Made by a program: the position numbers and the translations under genes. Shown here piece by piece: positions 23,164 to 32,431 of a stretch of 47,881 nucleotides of DNA. The notes under the pieces are model-generated. The model worked only from the letters and a program-made list of their open reading frames with translations. It was not told the origin of the DNA and did not search any database. Each line of letters opens with the position of its first letter. The first letter of the stretch is position 1. The stretch lies in NCBI GenBank assembly GCA_016649895.1, contig JAENWR010000015.1, positions 1-47,881 of the forward strand, written 5' to 3'. Origin of the DNA: Acidimicrobiia bacterium (lineage in GTDB: Bacteria; Actinomycetota; Acidimicrobiia; Acidimicrobiales; SKKL01).

Positions 23164-25185
23164 TCAGCGCAGCTGCACCCGCCGCAGCAGCTGGGCGTTC
23201 AACGCCACGATGATGGTGGAGGCGCTCATGAGGATGGCGGCGATCGCCGGGGGCATGGTGATGCCGGCCCAGGCGAAGGCACCGGCGGCGACGGGGATGG
23301 CGATGACGTTGTAGCCGGCCGCCCACACGAGGTTCTGGACCGACTTGCGGTGGGTGGCATCGGACAGCCGGATGGACGCGGCGACGCCACGGGGGTCGGA
23401 ACCGGCCAGGATGAGCCCGGCGGACTCGATGGCGACGTCGGTGCCCGCTCCGATGGCGATGCCCACGTCGGCGCGGGCCAGCGCGGGCGCATCGTTGACG
23501 CCGTCGCCCACCATCGCCACCTTCAGCCCGCGGGCCTGGAGCTCGGCGACCTTGGCGGCCTTGTGCTCGGGGAGGACCTCGGCGAAGACCTCGTCGAGCC
23601 CCAGGTCGGTGGCGACGGCGTGGGCCACCTGGCGGGCATCGCCGGTGATCATCACCACGCGGAGGCCCCTCTCTCGGAGCTCGTCGACGGCCTGACGCGC
23701 CTCGGGGCGGATCTCGTCCTCGACGGCGATGGCCCCGATGACGGTGTCGCGAGCGATGAGGTAGAGCACCGACGAACCTCGCGACACCCATCCGTCGATG
23801 TCGCCGCGCAGTGCGTCCGGAACGTCGAGGTGGCGTTCGGCGAGCAGTGCCGGTCCGCCGACGGCGTGATCGACGCCGTCGACGGTGGCCTCGACCCCAC
23901 GCCCCGTGTGCGACTGGAAACCGGTGGCCACTGCGATGTCGCCGTGCTCTCGGGCGGCACGGACGATCGCCATGGCGAGGGGGTGCTCGCTGTCGGACTC
24001 AACGGCGGCGGCGAGGCGCAGGACGTCGGCCTCGGGTCGACCGTCGCCGACGACACCCGTGACCACGTGCTCGCCCTTGGTGAGCGTGCCGGTCTTGTCG
24101 AACAGCACGGCGTCGACGGTGCGACTCGCCTCGAGTGCCAACCGGTTCTTGATGAGGATGCCGCTGCGGGCGCCGATGGCGCTCGACAGCGACGTGGTGA
24201 GCGGGATGGCGAGCCCCAGCGCGTGCGGACATGAGATCACCAGGACGGTGACGACCCGCACCACTGCTTCGTCGGCACCGTCGATCAGCGTCCACACGAT
24301 CGCCGTGATGACCGCCGCGCCCATGGCCACGTAGAAGAGGAGGGCTGCGGCCCGGTCGGCCAAGGCCTGCGAGCGCGAGCGCGACTCCTGCGCCTCAGCG
24401 ACGAGCCGGCCGATGCCGGCGAGAGCGGTGTCGTCACCCACGGCGGTGATCTCGACTCGGATGGCCGAGTCGGTCGACACGGTGCCGGCGACGACGTCGT
24501 CGCCAGGCTGTCGGGCGACCGGTCGTGACTCCCCGGTGATCATCGACTCGTCGAGCTCGGCGCTGCCGTCGACGATGGTTCCGTCGGCAGGCACCCGCGC
24601 GCCCGAACGGACCAGCACCGTGTCGCCGAGGGCGAGGTCGCCCGCCGGGATCGTCTCGACCGACCCGTCGTCTCGCACCTTCTCCGCCTCGTCGGGCAGG
24701 AGAGCCGCCAGCGCCGAGAGGGCGTCCTGGGCCTGGCCGAGCGCCTTCATCTCCTGCCAGTGGCCGAGGAGCATGATCGTGATGAGCGCGGCGAGCTCCC
24801 ACCAGAAGTCGAGTTCGAACCAGTCGAGCGAGGTCGCCATCGACGCCACGAACGCCACGGTGACGGCGGTCGCGATGAGGAGCATCATCCCCGGTCGTCG
24901 ATCTTTCGCCTCCTGCACGCCACCTTCGAGGAACGGCCAGCCTCCCCAGAGGAACAGGAACGTGCCGAGCACCGGCCCGACCCATTCGATGCCGTAGAGG
25001 TCGAGGTCGTAGCCGAACCAGTCCATGACCATCGGGCTGGTGACCACGATCGGGAGGGTCAGTGCCAGGCTCCACCAGAACCGGAGCCGGAACATCTCGG
25101 CATGGTCGCCGTGGCCCCCGTGGCCCCCGTGGTCGCCGTGGCCGGTGTGCTGGTCGTGGTGCCCGTCGTGATCGTGGTCGGCCAT
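23164..25185 (-). CDS. copB: P1B-type heavy-metal ATPase, CopB-like (CPH motif)
   Basis: 673 residues. A His-rich N-terminus (10 His in 28 residues) replaces the usual metal-binding domain. Membrane segments carry SCPHALGLAIPL (CPH, about residues 319-321), the ion motif of CopB/P1B-3 pumps. TGES (218-221), DKTGTLTKG (Asp about 363), SEHPLA and GDGVNDAPALARADVGIA are the actuator, phosphorylation, N-domain and hinge motifs. It exports copper or silver from the cytosol. The ATG at 25185 starts with the His stretch; a second ATG lies three codons upstream. Confidence 0.93.
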   Translation of the reverse strand: MADHDHDGHHDQHTGHGDHGGHGGHGDHAEMFRLRFWWSLALTLPIVVTSPMVMDWFGYDLDLYGIEWVGPVLGTFLFLWGGWPFLEGGVQEAKDRRPGMMLLIATAVTVAFVASMATSLDWFELDFWWELAALITIMLLGHWQEMKALGQAQDALSALAALLPDEAEKVRDDGSVETIPAGDLALGDTVLVRSGARVPADGTIVDGSAELDESMITGESRPVARQPGDDVVAGTVSTDSAIRVEITAVGDDTALAGIGRLVAEAQESRSRSQALADRAAALLFYVAMGAAVITAIVWTLIDGADEAVVRVVTVLVISCPHALGLAIPLTTSLSSAIGARSGILIKNRLALEASRTVDAVLFDKTGTLTKGEHVVTGVVGDGRPEADVLRLAAAVESDSEHPLAMAIVRAAREHGDIAVATGFQSHTGRGVEATVDGVDHAVGGPALLAERHLDVPDALRGDIDGWVSRGSSVLYLIARDTVIGAIAVEDEIRPEARQAVDELRERGLRVVMITGDARQVAHAVATDLGLDEVFAEVLPEHKAAKVAELQARGLKVAMVGDGVNDAPALARADVGIAIGAGTDVAIESAGLILAGSDPRGVAASIRLSDATHRKSVQNLVWAAGYNVIAIPVAAGAFAWAGITMPPAIAAILMSASTIIVALNAQLLRRVQLR

Positions 25186-25329
25186 GGGTGACATCCTCGC
25201 TCGAACGGCGCGACGAGCGCTCGGGGTGATGGCCGGGGGTGACGTCCTCAGTTGGCCGGTGTCTGGCCCTTCAGCTGCCGGGACGGCCCGGTCGAGCCCA
25301 GCGGGGTAGTCCTGGAGCTCGTCCGTGGG

Positions 25330-25512
25330 CATGTCGGCGGAGCTCGAAGGTCTCGGTGCCGCACCCGCATCGTCGTAGTACCCGGCGCGGCCCTCGAGGG
25401 CCAGCGTCTCGTCCCAGATGACATCGACCTGTTCGATGTGGGTGCTGTTCCACAGGGGTTCGAGGACGCGGTTGGCGAGGCGGGCCCCGAGCAGGTTGTG
25501 GACGGTGGCCAT
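25330..25512 (-). pseudogene. zwf: Glucose-6-phosphate dehydrogenase fragment
   Basis: The peptide VHNLLGARLANRVLEPLWN, THIEQVDVIW and LALEGRAGYYDDAGA is the central substrate-binding region of G6PD (family form: TVQNLLALRFAN...EPLWN...GIEGRAGYYD). The NADP-binding domain and most of the C-terminal domain are absent. A following piece, ELQDYPAGLDR, may be from the extreme C-terminus after an internal deletion. It sits between the ATPase and the lactonase genes. Confidence 0.8.
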
Positions 25513-25525
25513 GCCCGGTCGCCGT

Positions 25526-26374
25526 TCATCCGGCGTACTCCCGCACCGGCTGACCCGCGACGCCGACCATCGCGCGGAAGAGCGAGCCGGCGGCGGGCTC
25601 GTCCTCGGGTTCGAGGTCCTCCCGCGAGGTGGTGATGAAGAGCTCGTCGAGGCGCTCTCCGCCGAAGGTGCAGGCGGTGACCTTGCGCACCGGCACCTCG
25701 ACGACCGCGTCGAGCGTGCCGGTGGGCCCGTAGCGATGGACCGCCCCGCCGGTGTTGAGCGCCACCCACACCCCACCGTCGGTGTCGACGGTGAGCCCGT
25801 CGGCCCGGCCGTCGCCGGGGTCGATCACCGCGAACGGGCGCCGGCCCGTGAGCCCGGCATCGGTGTCGTAGTCGAAGGCGTCGACCCGGTAGGACTCGGT
25901 GTCGTTGAAGTAGGCCAGCGAACCGTCGGGACACCAGTCGAGTCCGTTGGAGATCGTGGTGCCCTCGACGGCGACATGGACCGAGCCATCGGGGTCGAGG
26001 CGGTGCACGCTGCCGGCACCGGGTTTCCGGTCGTAGGCCATCGATCCGCAGTAGAAGCGACCATCGGGATCGCATGCGCCCTCGTTCATGCGGACCCGGT
26101 GGTGGGTCCACAGCGGTTCGAGGGTGGTGATCGCCCCCGAGGGGTCCTCGAGGGCGAAGCCGCGCTCGACGCCGATGACCGCGCCGCCACCGCGGCGCGG
26201 GCGCAGCGCGGCCGCTATGGAGCCGACGTTGCGTCGGCCGATCGAACCGTCGGGTGCCAGGCTCAACACGTCGCCAGCGAGCATGTCGACCCAACGCAGA
26301 CCACCCCAGCGGGGCGACCACACCGGACCTTCACCGTGGTAGGCGACAGCGTCGGTGATGCGTTCAGCCAGCAT
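25526..26374 (-). CDS. SMP-30/gluconolactonase/LRE-family hydrolase
   Basis: 282 residues, a complete six-bladed propeller. AYHGEGPVWSPRWGGLRWVD gives the first metal Glu, VRMNEGACDPDGRFYCGSMA the Asn of the second strand, TTISNGLDWCPDGSLAYFND the third ligand Asn, and DGRADGLTVDTDGGVWVAL the catalytic Asp. Such enzymes hydrolyse sugar lactones with a divalent metal. It would follow a sugar dehydrogenase; the zwf remnant next to it suggests a former sugar-oxidation locus. ATG start. Confidence 0.88.
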   Translation of the reverse strand: MLAERITDAVAYHGEGPVWSPRWGGLRWVDMLAGDVLSLAPDGSIGRRNVGSIAAALRPRRGGGAVIGVERGFALEDPSGAITTLEPLWTHHRVRMNEGACDPDGRFYCGSMAYDRKPGAGSVHRLDPDGSVHVAVEGTTISNGLDWCPDGSLAYFNDTESYRVDAFDYDTDAGLTGRRPFAVIDPGDGRADGLTVDTDGGVWVALNTGGAVHRYGPTGTLDAVVEVPVRKVTACTFGGERLDELFITTSREDLEPEDEPAAGSLFRAMVGVAGQPVREYAG

Positions 26375-26606
26375 GTAGGTCCTCCGAAACGCAGGGGAGC
26401 AGTTGGGTCGTGCGCAATAGGGGTACCCCGACTGACGACCTCCGACGTCTGCCTCACGGCGACCAAACGTCGACGGCGATGAGGTCGACGTCCGCGGTCC
26501 CTGCGTCCGAACCCAGCGGCCCTAGCTCTTCGGCACGACCAGCTGTACCGTCGGTCCCAGCTGTTCCGGGTGGGCGCGTCGGGCCTTGCCGATCCAGGAG
26601 GCACGG
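26375..26606. other. Intergenic stretch with no recognised gene
   Basis: About 230 bases between the divergent lactonase gene and an alcohol-dehydrogenase fragment. I see no complete reading frame, RNA or strong hairpin. AGGAGG lies just before the ATG at 26607, so the ribosome site of that lost gene remains. Confidence 0.4.
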
Positions 26607-26726
26607 ATGAAGGTGCGAGCGTTGTTGGTGTCCGAGAAGGACGCTCCGTTCGAGGTGCACGACATCGACCTCGCCGAACCGGGCCGCGACGAGGTGCTGG
26701 TTCGGCGTGAGGTCGGGTCACGTTGA
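26607..26726 (+). pseudogene. Zinc-type alcohol dehydrogenase N-terminal fragment
   Basis: 39 codons, MKVRALLVSEKDAPFEVHDI then DLAEPGRDEVLVR, the usual beginning of MDR alcohol dehydrogenases. The sequence then changes to the start of the next flavoprotein with a TTGA overlap. The zinc-binding and NAD domains are missing, so a deletion removed more than 300 codons. Confidence 0.65.
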
Positions 26727-27982
26727 CCGACCCCGGGGCCGTGGAGGTCGACCTGCTCGTCGTCGGCGGCGGGAAGGCGGGCAAGTCGCTGGCGATGGAT
26801 CGGGCGACAGCGGGCTGGAGCGTCGTGATGGTGGAGCGCGACAAGATCGGGGGCACCTGCATCAACGTCGCCTGCATCCCCACCAAGGCGCTCGTCGGCT
26901 CGGCCCGCACTCTGCTGTCGGCTCGGCATGCCGCCCAGATGGGCATCGTGGTCAGCGAGCCCACCGTGAACCTCGACCTGCTGCGCCATCACAAGGCCTC
27001 GGTCGTCGACGGCATGGTGACGGCGCACGAGGAGATGTTCACCCGGTCGGGCATGGACTTCGTCCTGGGGACCGCCCGCTTCGTGAGCCCACGAACGGTC
27101 GACATCACCGCCGCGGACGGGCGATCTCGCCGTGTTCGTGGGCGGGATGTGGTCATCAACACCGGTACCACCCCGGCGGTGCCGGACCTTCCCGGGATCG
27201 CCGATGCACGTGTCTGGACCTCCGAGAGCATCCTCCGACTCGAACGGATCCCGACGACGCTCGCCATCGTCGGCGGTGGCTACATCGGCTGCGAGTTCGC
27301 GTCGATGTTCGCGACGTTCGGGAGTCGGGTGACATTGCTGCACTCCGGCAGCCGGCTCCTCACTCGCGAGGACCCCGAGGTGGCTGCGGCGATGGCCGAG
27401 CTCCTTGCTGAACAGGGCGTGGACGTGCGCTTGGGCGCGCGTGCCGCGGGGGTGCACCGCTCGGAAGGGAAGGGGGATGTCGTGGTCGCGGTCGAGGGCG
27501 GTTCGGACCTGAACGTCCAGGAGGTGCGGGTGGCGACGGGGCGCGCTCCGGTCACGCACGCATCGTGGAGCGACTTTCGAGTCCTGCGTGAGAACCTCAC
27601 GGGAGGCGACGCCGTCACCACCGGGCGCTTGGTGCCGTACACCGTGTTCACGACCCCGGAGCTCGCCCGCATCGACATGACCGAGACAGAGGCGCGGGCC
27701 CGGGGTCACCAGGTGAAGATGGCCAGGCTGGCGGCCGGCGCCATCCCGCGGTCCACGACCCTGCACGACGACATCGGCCGTTGGATGGCGGTGGTCGATG
27801 CTGACACCGACCTCATCCTCGGAGCAGCGCTCTTCGGCCACGATGCGGGCGAGGTGATCTCCGCCGTGCAGATGGCGATGCTCGGAGGTGTGCGCTACCA
27901 GCAGGTGCGCGATGCCGTGATCACCCACCCGACGATGGGTGAGGGCCTCAACCTGCTCTTCGACACTCTGGATCACCGCTGA
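26723..27982 (+). CDS. Pyridine nucleotide-disulfide oxidoreductase with internal deletion
   Basis: 419 residues, about 40 fewer than relatives (mercuric reductase/lipoamide dehydrogenase group). It has the FAD loop VVGGGKAG, the redox site GGTCINVACIPTK (Cys 46 and 51), the NAD loop IVGGGYIGCEFA and the dimerisation domain with YTVFTTPELARIDMTE and ITHPTMGEGL. The block between ATGRAPV and THASWSDFRV is missing; it normally carries the second FAD motif (GD near APGVWAAGD). The reading frame is intact, but FAD binding is likely lost. TTG at 26723 or GTG at 26744 could be the start. Confidence 0.75.
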   Translation: MTDPGAVEVDLLVVGGGKAGKSLAMDRATAGWSVVMVERDKIGGTCINVACIPTKALVGSARTLLSARHAAQMGIVVSEPTVNLDLLRHHKASVVDGMVTAHEEMFTRSGMDFVLGTARFVSPRTVDITAADGRSRRVRGRDVVINTGTTPAVPDLPGIADARVWTSESILRLERIPTTLAIVGGGYIGCEFASMFATFGSRVTLLHSGSRLLTREDPEVAAAMAELLAEQGVDVRLGARAAGVHRSEGKGDVVVAVEGGSDLNVQEVRVATGRAPVTHASWSDFRVLRENLTGGDAVTTGRLVPYTVFTTPELARIDMTETEARARGHQVKMARLAAGAIPRSTTLHDDIGRWMAVVDADTDLILGAALFGHDAGEVISAVQMAMLGGVRYQQVRDAVITHPTMGEGLNLLFDTLDHR

Positions 27983-28062
27983 CGTCGAGCCCCGGGAGGT
28001 CTTGCGCGGCGGGCAGTTCCGGGGGAGGGTGAGGTGAACGACCAGGTGACCTTGGAGGACCG

Positions 28063-29563
28063 ATGGACGAGCCCACACCAAGTGCTGATGCAGGTGCGAC
28101 GACAGGTTCGGGGGCGCCGGCGCCAAGCGACCGCAACTCGCTCTCGGTCGGAGCGAACGGCCCGCTGCTCCTCCACGACGTCCACTTCCTGGAGCAGATG
28201 GCGCACTTCAACCGGGAGAAGGTGCCCGAGCGCCAACCCCATGCCAAGGGCTCCGGGGCGTTCGGTGTGTTCGAGCCGACCGAGGACGTCTCCGGCTACA
28301 CGAAGGCCGCTCTCTTCCAGCCCGGCGCGACGACGGACATGCTGATCCGGTTCTCGACGGTGGCCGGGGAGGCGGGCAGCCCCGACACCTGGCGCGACGT
28401 CCGTGGCTTCTCGATGAAGTTCTACACATCCGAGGGCAACTACGACCTCGTCGGCAACAACACCCCCGGTGTTCTTCGTCCGAGACCCCATCAAGTTCCC
28501 GCACTTCATCCGCTCCCAGAAGCGCCTGCCCGACTCGGGTCTGCGCGACAACCACATGCAATGGGACTTCTGGACGCTCAACCCGGAGTCGGCCCACCAG
28601 GTCACCTACGTCATGGGCGATCGTGGCCTGCCCCGCACGTGGCGGCACATGAACGGCTACGGCTCGCACACCTACCTGTGGGTCAACGCCGGTGGCGAAC
28701 GGTTCTGGGTGAAGTACCACTTCCACTCCACCCTCGGATGGGAGAGCATCACCAACGACGAGGCCGCCGCCATGGCGGGGGTCGACGCCGACTTCCACCG
28801 CCGCGACCTGTTCGAGACGATCGCCCGCGGTGAGCGGCCGGCGTGGACGCTCAAGGTCCAGGTCATGCCATATGACGACGCCGCCACGTACCGGTTCAAC
28901 CCGTTCGACCTGACCAAGGTCTGGCCACATGAGGACTACCCACTGATCCCGGTCGGCAAGATGACGCTGAACCGCAACCCCGAGAACTTCTTCGCGGAGA
29001 TCGAGCAGGCGGCGTTCTCACCGGGCAACACGGTGCCGGGCATCGGGTTGTCGCCCGACAAGATGCTGCTCGGGCGGTCGTTCGCATACAACGACGCCCA
29101 ACGCAACCGGATCGGCACCAACTTCCACCAGCTCCCGGTCAACCGCCCGCGCGTGCCGGTCGACACGTACATGTTCGACGGGCAGATGAACTTCGAGCAC
29201 TCGGGAAGCCAGCCGGTCTACGCCCCCAACTCCGAAGGTCGGACGTGGGCCGACGGCGAGGCGACACCCGAGGAGTCGTGGGCGGCCGACGGCGACATGG
29301 TGCGCAGCGCGTACGAGCTACACGCCGAGGACGACGACTTCGGCCAGCCGGGCACCCTCGTGCGCGATGTGATGGACGACGCTCAGCGCGAGCGGCTCAT
29401 CGAGCAGGTCAGCGGCAGCCTCCTCGGCGGAGTGCGCGGCGAGGTGCTCGACCGGGCGTTCTGGTACTGGACCAGCATCGACCCCGACGTCGGCAAGCGC
29501 ATCGAGGAGAAGGTGCGGACCGGCTCGGCCCCCGAGCCGGTGCCCGGGATGGGAGAGAGCTGA
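28063..29563 (+). pseudogene. Heme catalase with one frameshift
   Basis: Clade-3-like monofunctional catalase of about 499 residues if repaired. The first frame holds [14 protein letters not shown] (catalytic His), RFSTV and [14 protein letters not shown]. The second frame, from 28469, holds [33 protein letters not shown] and [16 protein letters not shown] with the heme-ligand Tyr. One extra C in the CCCCC run at 28463-28467 breaks the frame; removing it gives GNNTPVFFVRD, the family sequence. Everything else is intact, so this is either a very young mutation or a sequencing error. Confidence 0.85.
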
Positions 29564-29693
29564 CGACCGAGGTCGCCTCCGCCGACGAGCTCACCCGGTG
29601 CCCTCGAGTCGGGTGGCGGCTGTGGTTCACTCGCGTGATCGGCCTTCCCACACCTCGGGGGCCGCTCGACCGCCCGATCGACAGGGGGACGAC

Positions 29694-30533
29694 GTGAAGC
29701 TGTGCACCATCCGGCTCGATCGCTCGACGACCGCCGCTGTTCTTCGGGGGGAGGAGCTGGTCGAGATCGAGGCACGCGACGTCGGCGAACTGCTGGCTGA
29801 CGCTGGCTGGCGGCAGCGGGCCGAATCGGCGGACGGCGCCCGACACCGGCTCGACGAAGCCTCGTACGCCCCGCTGATCCCGAGGCCACCGAAGATCATC
29901 TGCGTCGGCCTCAACTACGCCACCCACATCGCCGAGATGGGGCGCGAAGTACCGGCGCATCCTACGTTCTTCGCGAAGTTCCCGAACTCGCTCATCGGCG
30001 CGCACGACCCGATCCAGCTGCCACGGGTGTCGACCTCGGTCGACTGGGAGGTCGAGCTCGGGGTGGTCATCGGGAGCCCGGCGCGCCACGTGTCGCGCGA
30101 CGACGCGCTCGATCACGTGGCCGGCTACACGGTGGTGAACGACATCTCGGTGCGCGACTACCAACGGCGCACCTTGCAGTTCCTCCAAGGCAAGACCTTC
30201 GAGGCCACCACTCCGGTCGGCCCGTGGCTCGTGACGTCAGACGAGCTCCCGGCCGGCGGTGCCGGACTTCCGGTCCAATGCGAGGTCGACGGCGAGGTCA
30301 TGCAGGCATCGACGACGAGCGACCTGTTGTTCGACGTCGCCACCCTCGTGAGCTACTTCAGCGAGATCGCCACGCTCGAGCCGGGGGACCTCATCGCCAC
30401 CGGCACCCCGGACGGCGTCGGCGCCGGCCGGACACCGCCGGTGTTCCTCCGGGACGGACAGGTCGTGCGCACCACCATCGAGGGCGTCGGCGAGCTGGTC
30501 AACCGGTGCGAAGGCCCACCTCCCGCAGGCTGA
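29694..30533 (+). CDS. Fumarylacetoacetate hydrolase-family protein
   Basis: 279 residues. After a short N-terminal domain, PPKIICVGLNYATHIAEMG begins the FAH fold. VDWEVELGVVIG gives the metal-binding E-x-E, FLQGKTFEATTPVGPWLVT the conserved Lys-Thr loop, and PGDLIATGTPDGVG the closing signature. These enzymes hydrolyse or decarboxylate acyl-pyruvates in aromatic degradation. The GTG is preferred because AGGGGGA precedes it at the right distance. No partner pathway genes are next to it. Confidence 0.88.
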   Translation: MKLCTIRLDRSTTAAVLRGEELVEIEARDVGELLADAGWRQRAESADGARHRLDEASYAPLIPRPPKIICVGLNYATHIAEMGREVPAHPTFFAKFPNSLIGAHDPIQLPRVSTSVDWEVELGVVIGSPARHVSRDDALDHVAGYTVVNDISVRDYQRRTLQFLQGKTFEATTPVGPWLVTSDELPAGGAGLPVQCEVDGEVMQASTTSDLLFDVATLVSYFSEIATLEPGDLIATGTPDGVGAGRTPPVFLRDGQVVRTTIEGVGELVNRCEGPPPAG

Positions 30534-30650
30534 CGGCATCACCGGCGCAGCGGCGGCCGTGGGCTCGGGAACGACGTTGTCCCCTCCCGGGGACCAGATC
30601 GCGCCCATGCGAACATCGAGACGGGCTGCTGGCGGCGTGCCCGGCCTGCG

Positions 30651-31895
30651 TCAGACGATGTGGCCGCTCGTGAGGGCGGAAGACGGCTCTGACGTGTCGG
30701 TCGTCGTCGCATCCTGTTGGCTGCGTTTCACCTCGAACATCGCGTGATCGGCATCGCGCAGCACCGCGGCGACGTCGGCGCCGCCGTCGGGGCGGGCGTG
30801 CCCGATGCTGGCGCGAGGGAGCCAGGTGCCCCCGTCGAAGGAGATCGACTGAGCGAAGGTCGAGCTGCGCAGCCGCTCGACGAGGACGTCCGCACCATGG
30901 TCATCGATCCCGCGGCACACGACGACGAACTCGTCGCCGCCGTAGCGCCCGACGTGGTCGCCAGGTCGGAGGGCCGAGGTGAGCCGCTTGGCGATCTCGA
31001 CGAGGACGGCATCGCCCGCGTCGTGACCATAGGTGTCGTTGACCGCCTTGAACCCGTCGAGGTCGATGAAGAGGGCGAGCGCACCCTGAGGGTCGAGCGC
31101 CATCGCCTGCTCGAGCTGGGCCGTGATCATCGAGCGGTTCGAGAGGCCGGTGAGCTCGTCGTGGGTGGCCTGGTGGCGCAGCTGCTCGGTCGCGGTGATG
31201 TCGCTGATCGATCCCAGGACCCGTCGCTGCGAGCCGTCGCGTCCCACGGTGCGGACTCGGATGCTCAGCATCCGCAGGCCGTCGGCAGCGCGAGCCTCCA
31301 GCACGTGTGCCTGGAAGTGGTCGACGGTGGCCGAGACGCTGTTCGAGTCGACGTCGACGGTCTGGGGCCCGTCAACGGGCACCCACAGCCCGTACTGCTC
31401 GTCGTAGGTGTAGATCTCCAGGGTCGACGGGTCGCTGCCGTTCAGGAGGTCCGGGCGGTAGGGAAGTGTGAGGATGGCCGACTCGAAGCCGTTGGAGCCG
31501 TCAGCGAGGAGAAACTCGTACACTGGCGAGGCGACGCTGTCGGCGACCGTCGGGCCGGTGAGCGAGATGTCGTAGGCCACCGTGACCTGCCCGGCTTCGC
31601 CTCTGATGGTGTCCTTGCCATTACCGCCGTTGACCGAGTCGGCCCCAGCGCCCGCACAGATCAGGTCGTTTCCATTGCCGCCGTGGATGTCGTCATCGCC
31701 CCCAAGCGCCACGATGACATCCCGCTTGCTCGTCCCCAGGAGCGTGTCGTCGCCGTCAGTACCGACGATCGTTGCTTCCTCGCCTGTACAGGTGACCGGC
31801 TCGGTCGCCGGTTGGGCGACCGACGGAGTCACCGTCGTGAGCGATGCCGCGAGCATCGAGAAGACAAGGACCAGGACTCTCGCGGTCGATCGCAT
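30651..31895 (-). CDS. Chimeric protein: RTX-type secreted N-terminus fused to PAS/GGDEF
   Basis: 414 residues in one open frame. Residues 1-27 are a signal peptide ending SVAQPA. Residues about 45-100 carry RTX-type calcium nonapeptides (GGDDDIHGGNGNDLICAGAG). A beta-rich segment follows, ending SVSATVDHF. From about residue 195 it becomes a PAC segment (RMLSIRVRTVGRDGSQRRVL) and then a complete GGDEF domain with HDELTGLSNR, FIDLDGFKAVNDTYGHDAGD and RYGGDEFVVV. There is no membrane helix between them, so the cyclase would be exported, where GTP is absent. The two halves are probably joined by a deletion that kept the frame. Confidence 0.8.
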   Translation of the reverse strand: MRSTARVLVLVFSMLAASLTTVTPSVAQPATEPVTCTGEEATIVGTDGDDTLLGTSKRDVIVALGGDDDIHGGNGNDLICAGAGADSVNGGNGKDTIRGEAGQVTVAYDISLTGPTVADSVASPVYEFLLADGSNGFESAILTLPYRPDLLNGSDPSTLEIYTYDEQYGLWVPVDGPQTVDVDSNSVSATVDHFQAHVLEARAADGLRMLSIRVRTVGRDGSQRRVLGSISDITATEQLRHQATHDELTGLSNRSMITAQLEQAMALDPQGALALFIDLDGFKAVNDTYGHDAGDAVLVEIAKRLTSALRPGDHVGRYGGDEFVVVCRGIDDHGADVLVERLRSSTFAQSISFDGGTWLPRASIGHARPDGGADVAAVLRDADHAMFEVKRSQQDATTTDTSEPSSALTSGHIV

Positions 31896-32012
31896 CGGCC
31901 GCCTCTCGTTATGACCCGTCTGCCGCTACCGCTCGGTGCGTCGGATCGCCGAACGTGACACGAATGGAGAATGCAAGGTCGGGGTGTGCGCTCAGGTCCT
32001 GGATAGTCTCCG

Positions 32013-32215
32013 ATGATGCACGCGGTCGACCGGTACAACATCCGCCAGTCGGGCCCGTAGTCGGCGCAGCCGATGTTGTTCGCCCACGGGTTCGGCTGCG
32101 ACCAGAACATGTGGCGCCACGTCGTGCCCCACTTCGACGACCGCTTCCGCGTCGTCCGGTTCGACCACATCGGCTCGGGTGGCTCCGTTCAGTCGGAGGT
32201 CGTCGTCTTCCAGTC
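32013..32215 (+). pseudogene. RsbQ-like alpha/beta hydrolase N-terminal fragment
   Basis: Reads RYNIRQSGP, a TAG, then QPMLFAHGFGCDQNMWRHVV and FRVVRFDHIGSGGS, which is the beginning of RsbQ/KAI2-type hydrolases up to just before the nucleophile region. The Ser, Asp and His of the triad are missing. It lies just upstream of the sensor-kinase block; RsbQ proteins in other bacteria act with Rsb phosphatases, so the location may not be accidental. Confidence 0.68.
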
Positions 32216-32431
32216 GGGTTCACCCGCGACGACGTTGCCATCGTGACGATGCGGGTGCCGGAGGCGTAGCCGCGACCTCAGGTGCCGGTTCGCCGCCTGG
32301 GTCATCGGCTAGAACGTTTCGATGAGCGAGGGCCTCCAGGGGGCACGGTCCGACAGGATCCGACGCGGTCGGCGCCACGCTCGTGTTCGTGCGACGGTTC
32401 CGCCCATGAGCTGTGCGGAACCGGCCGACGC

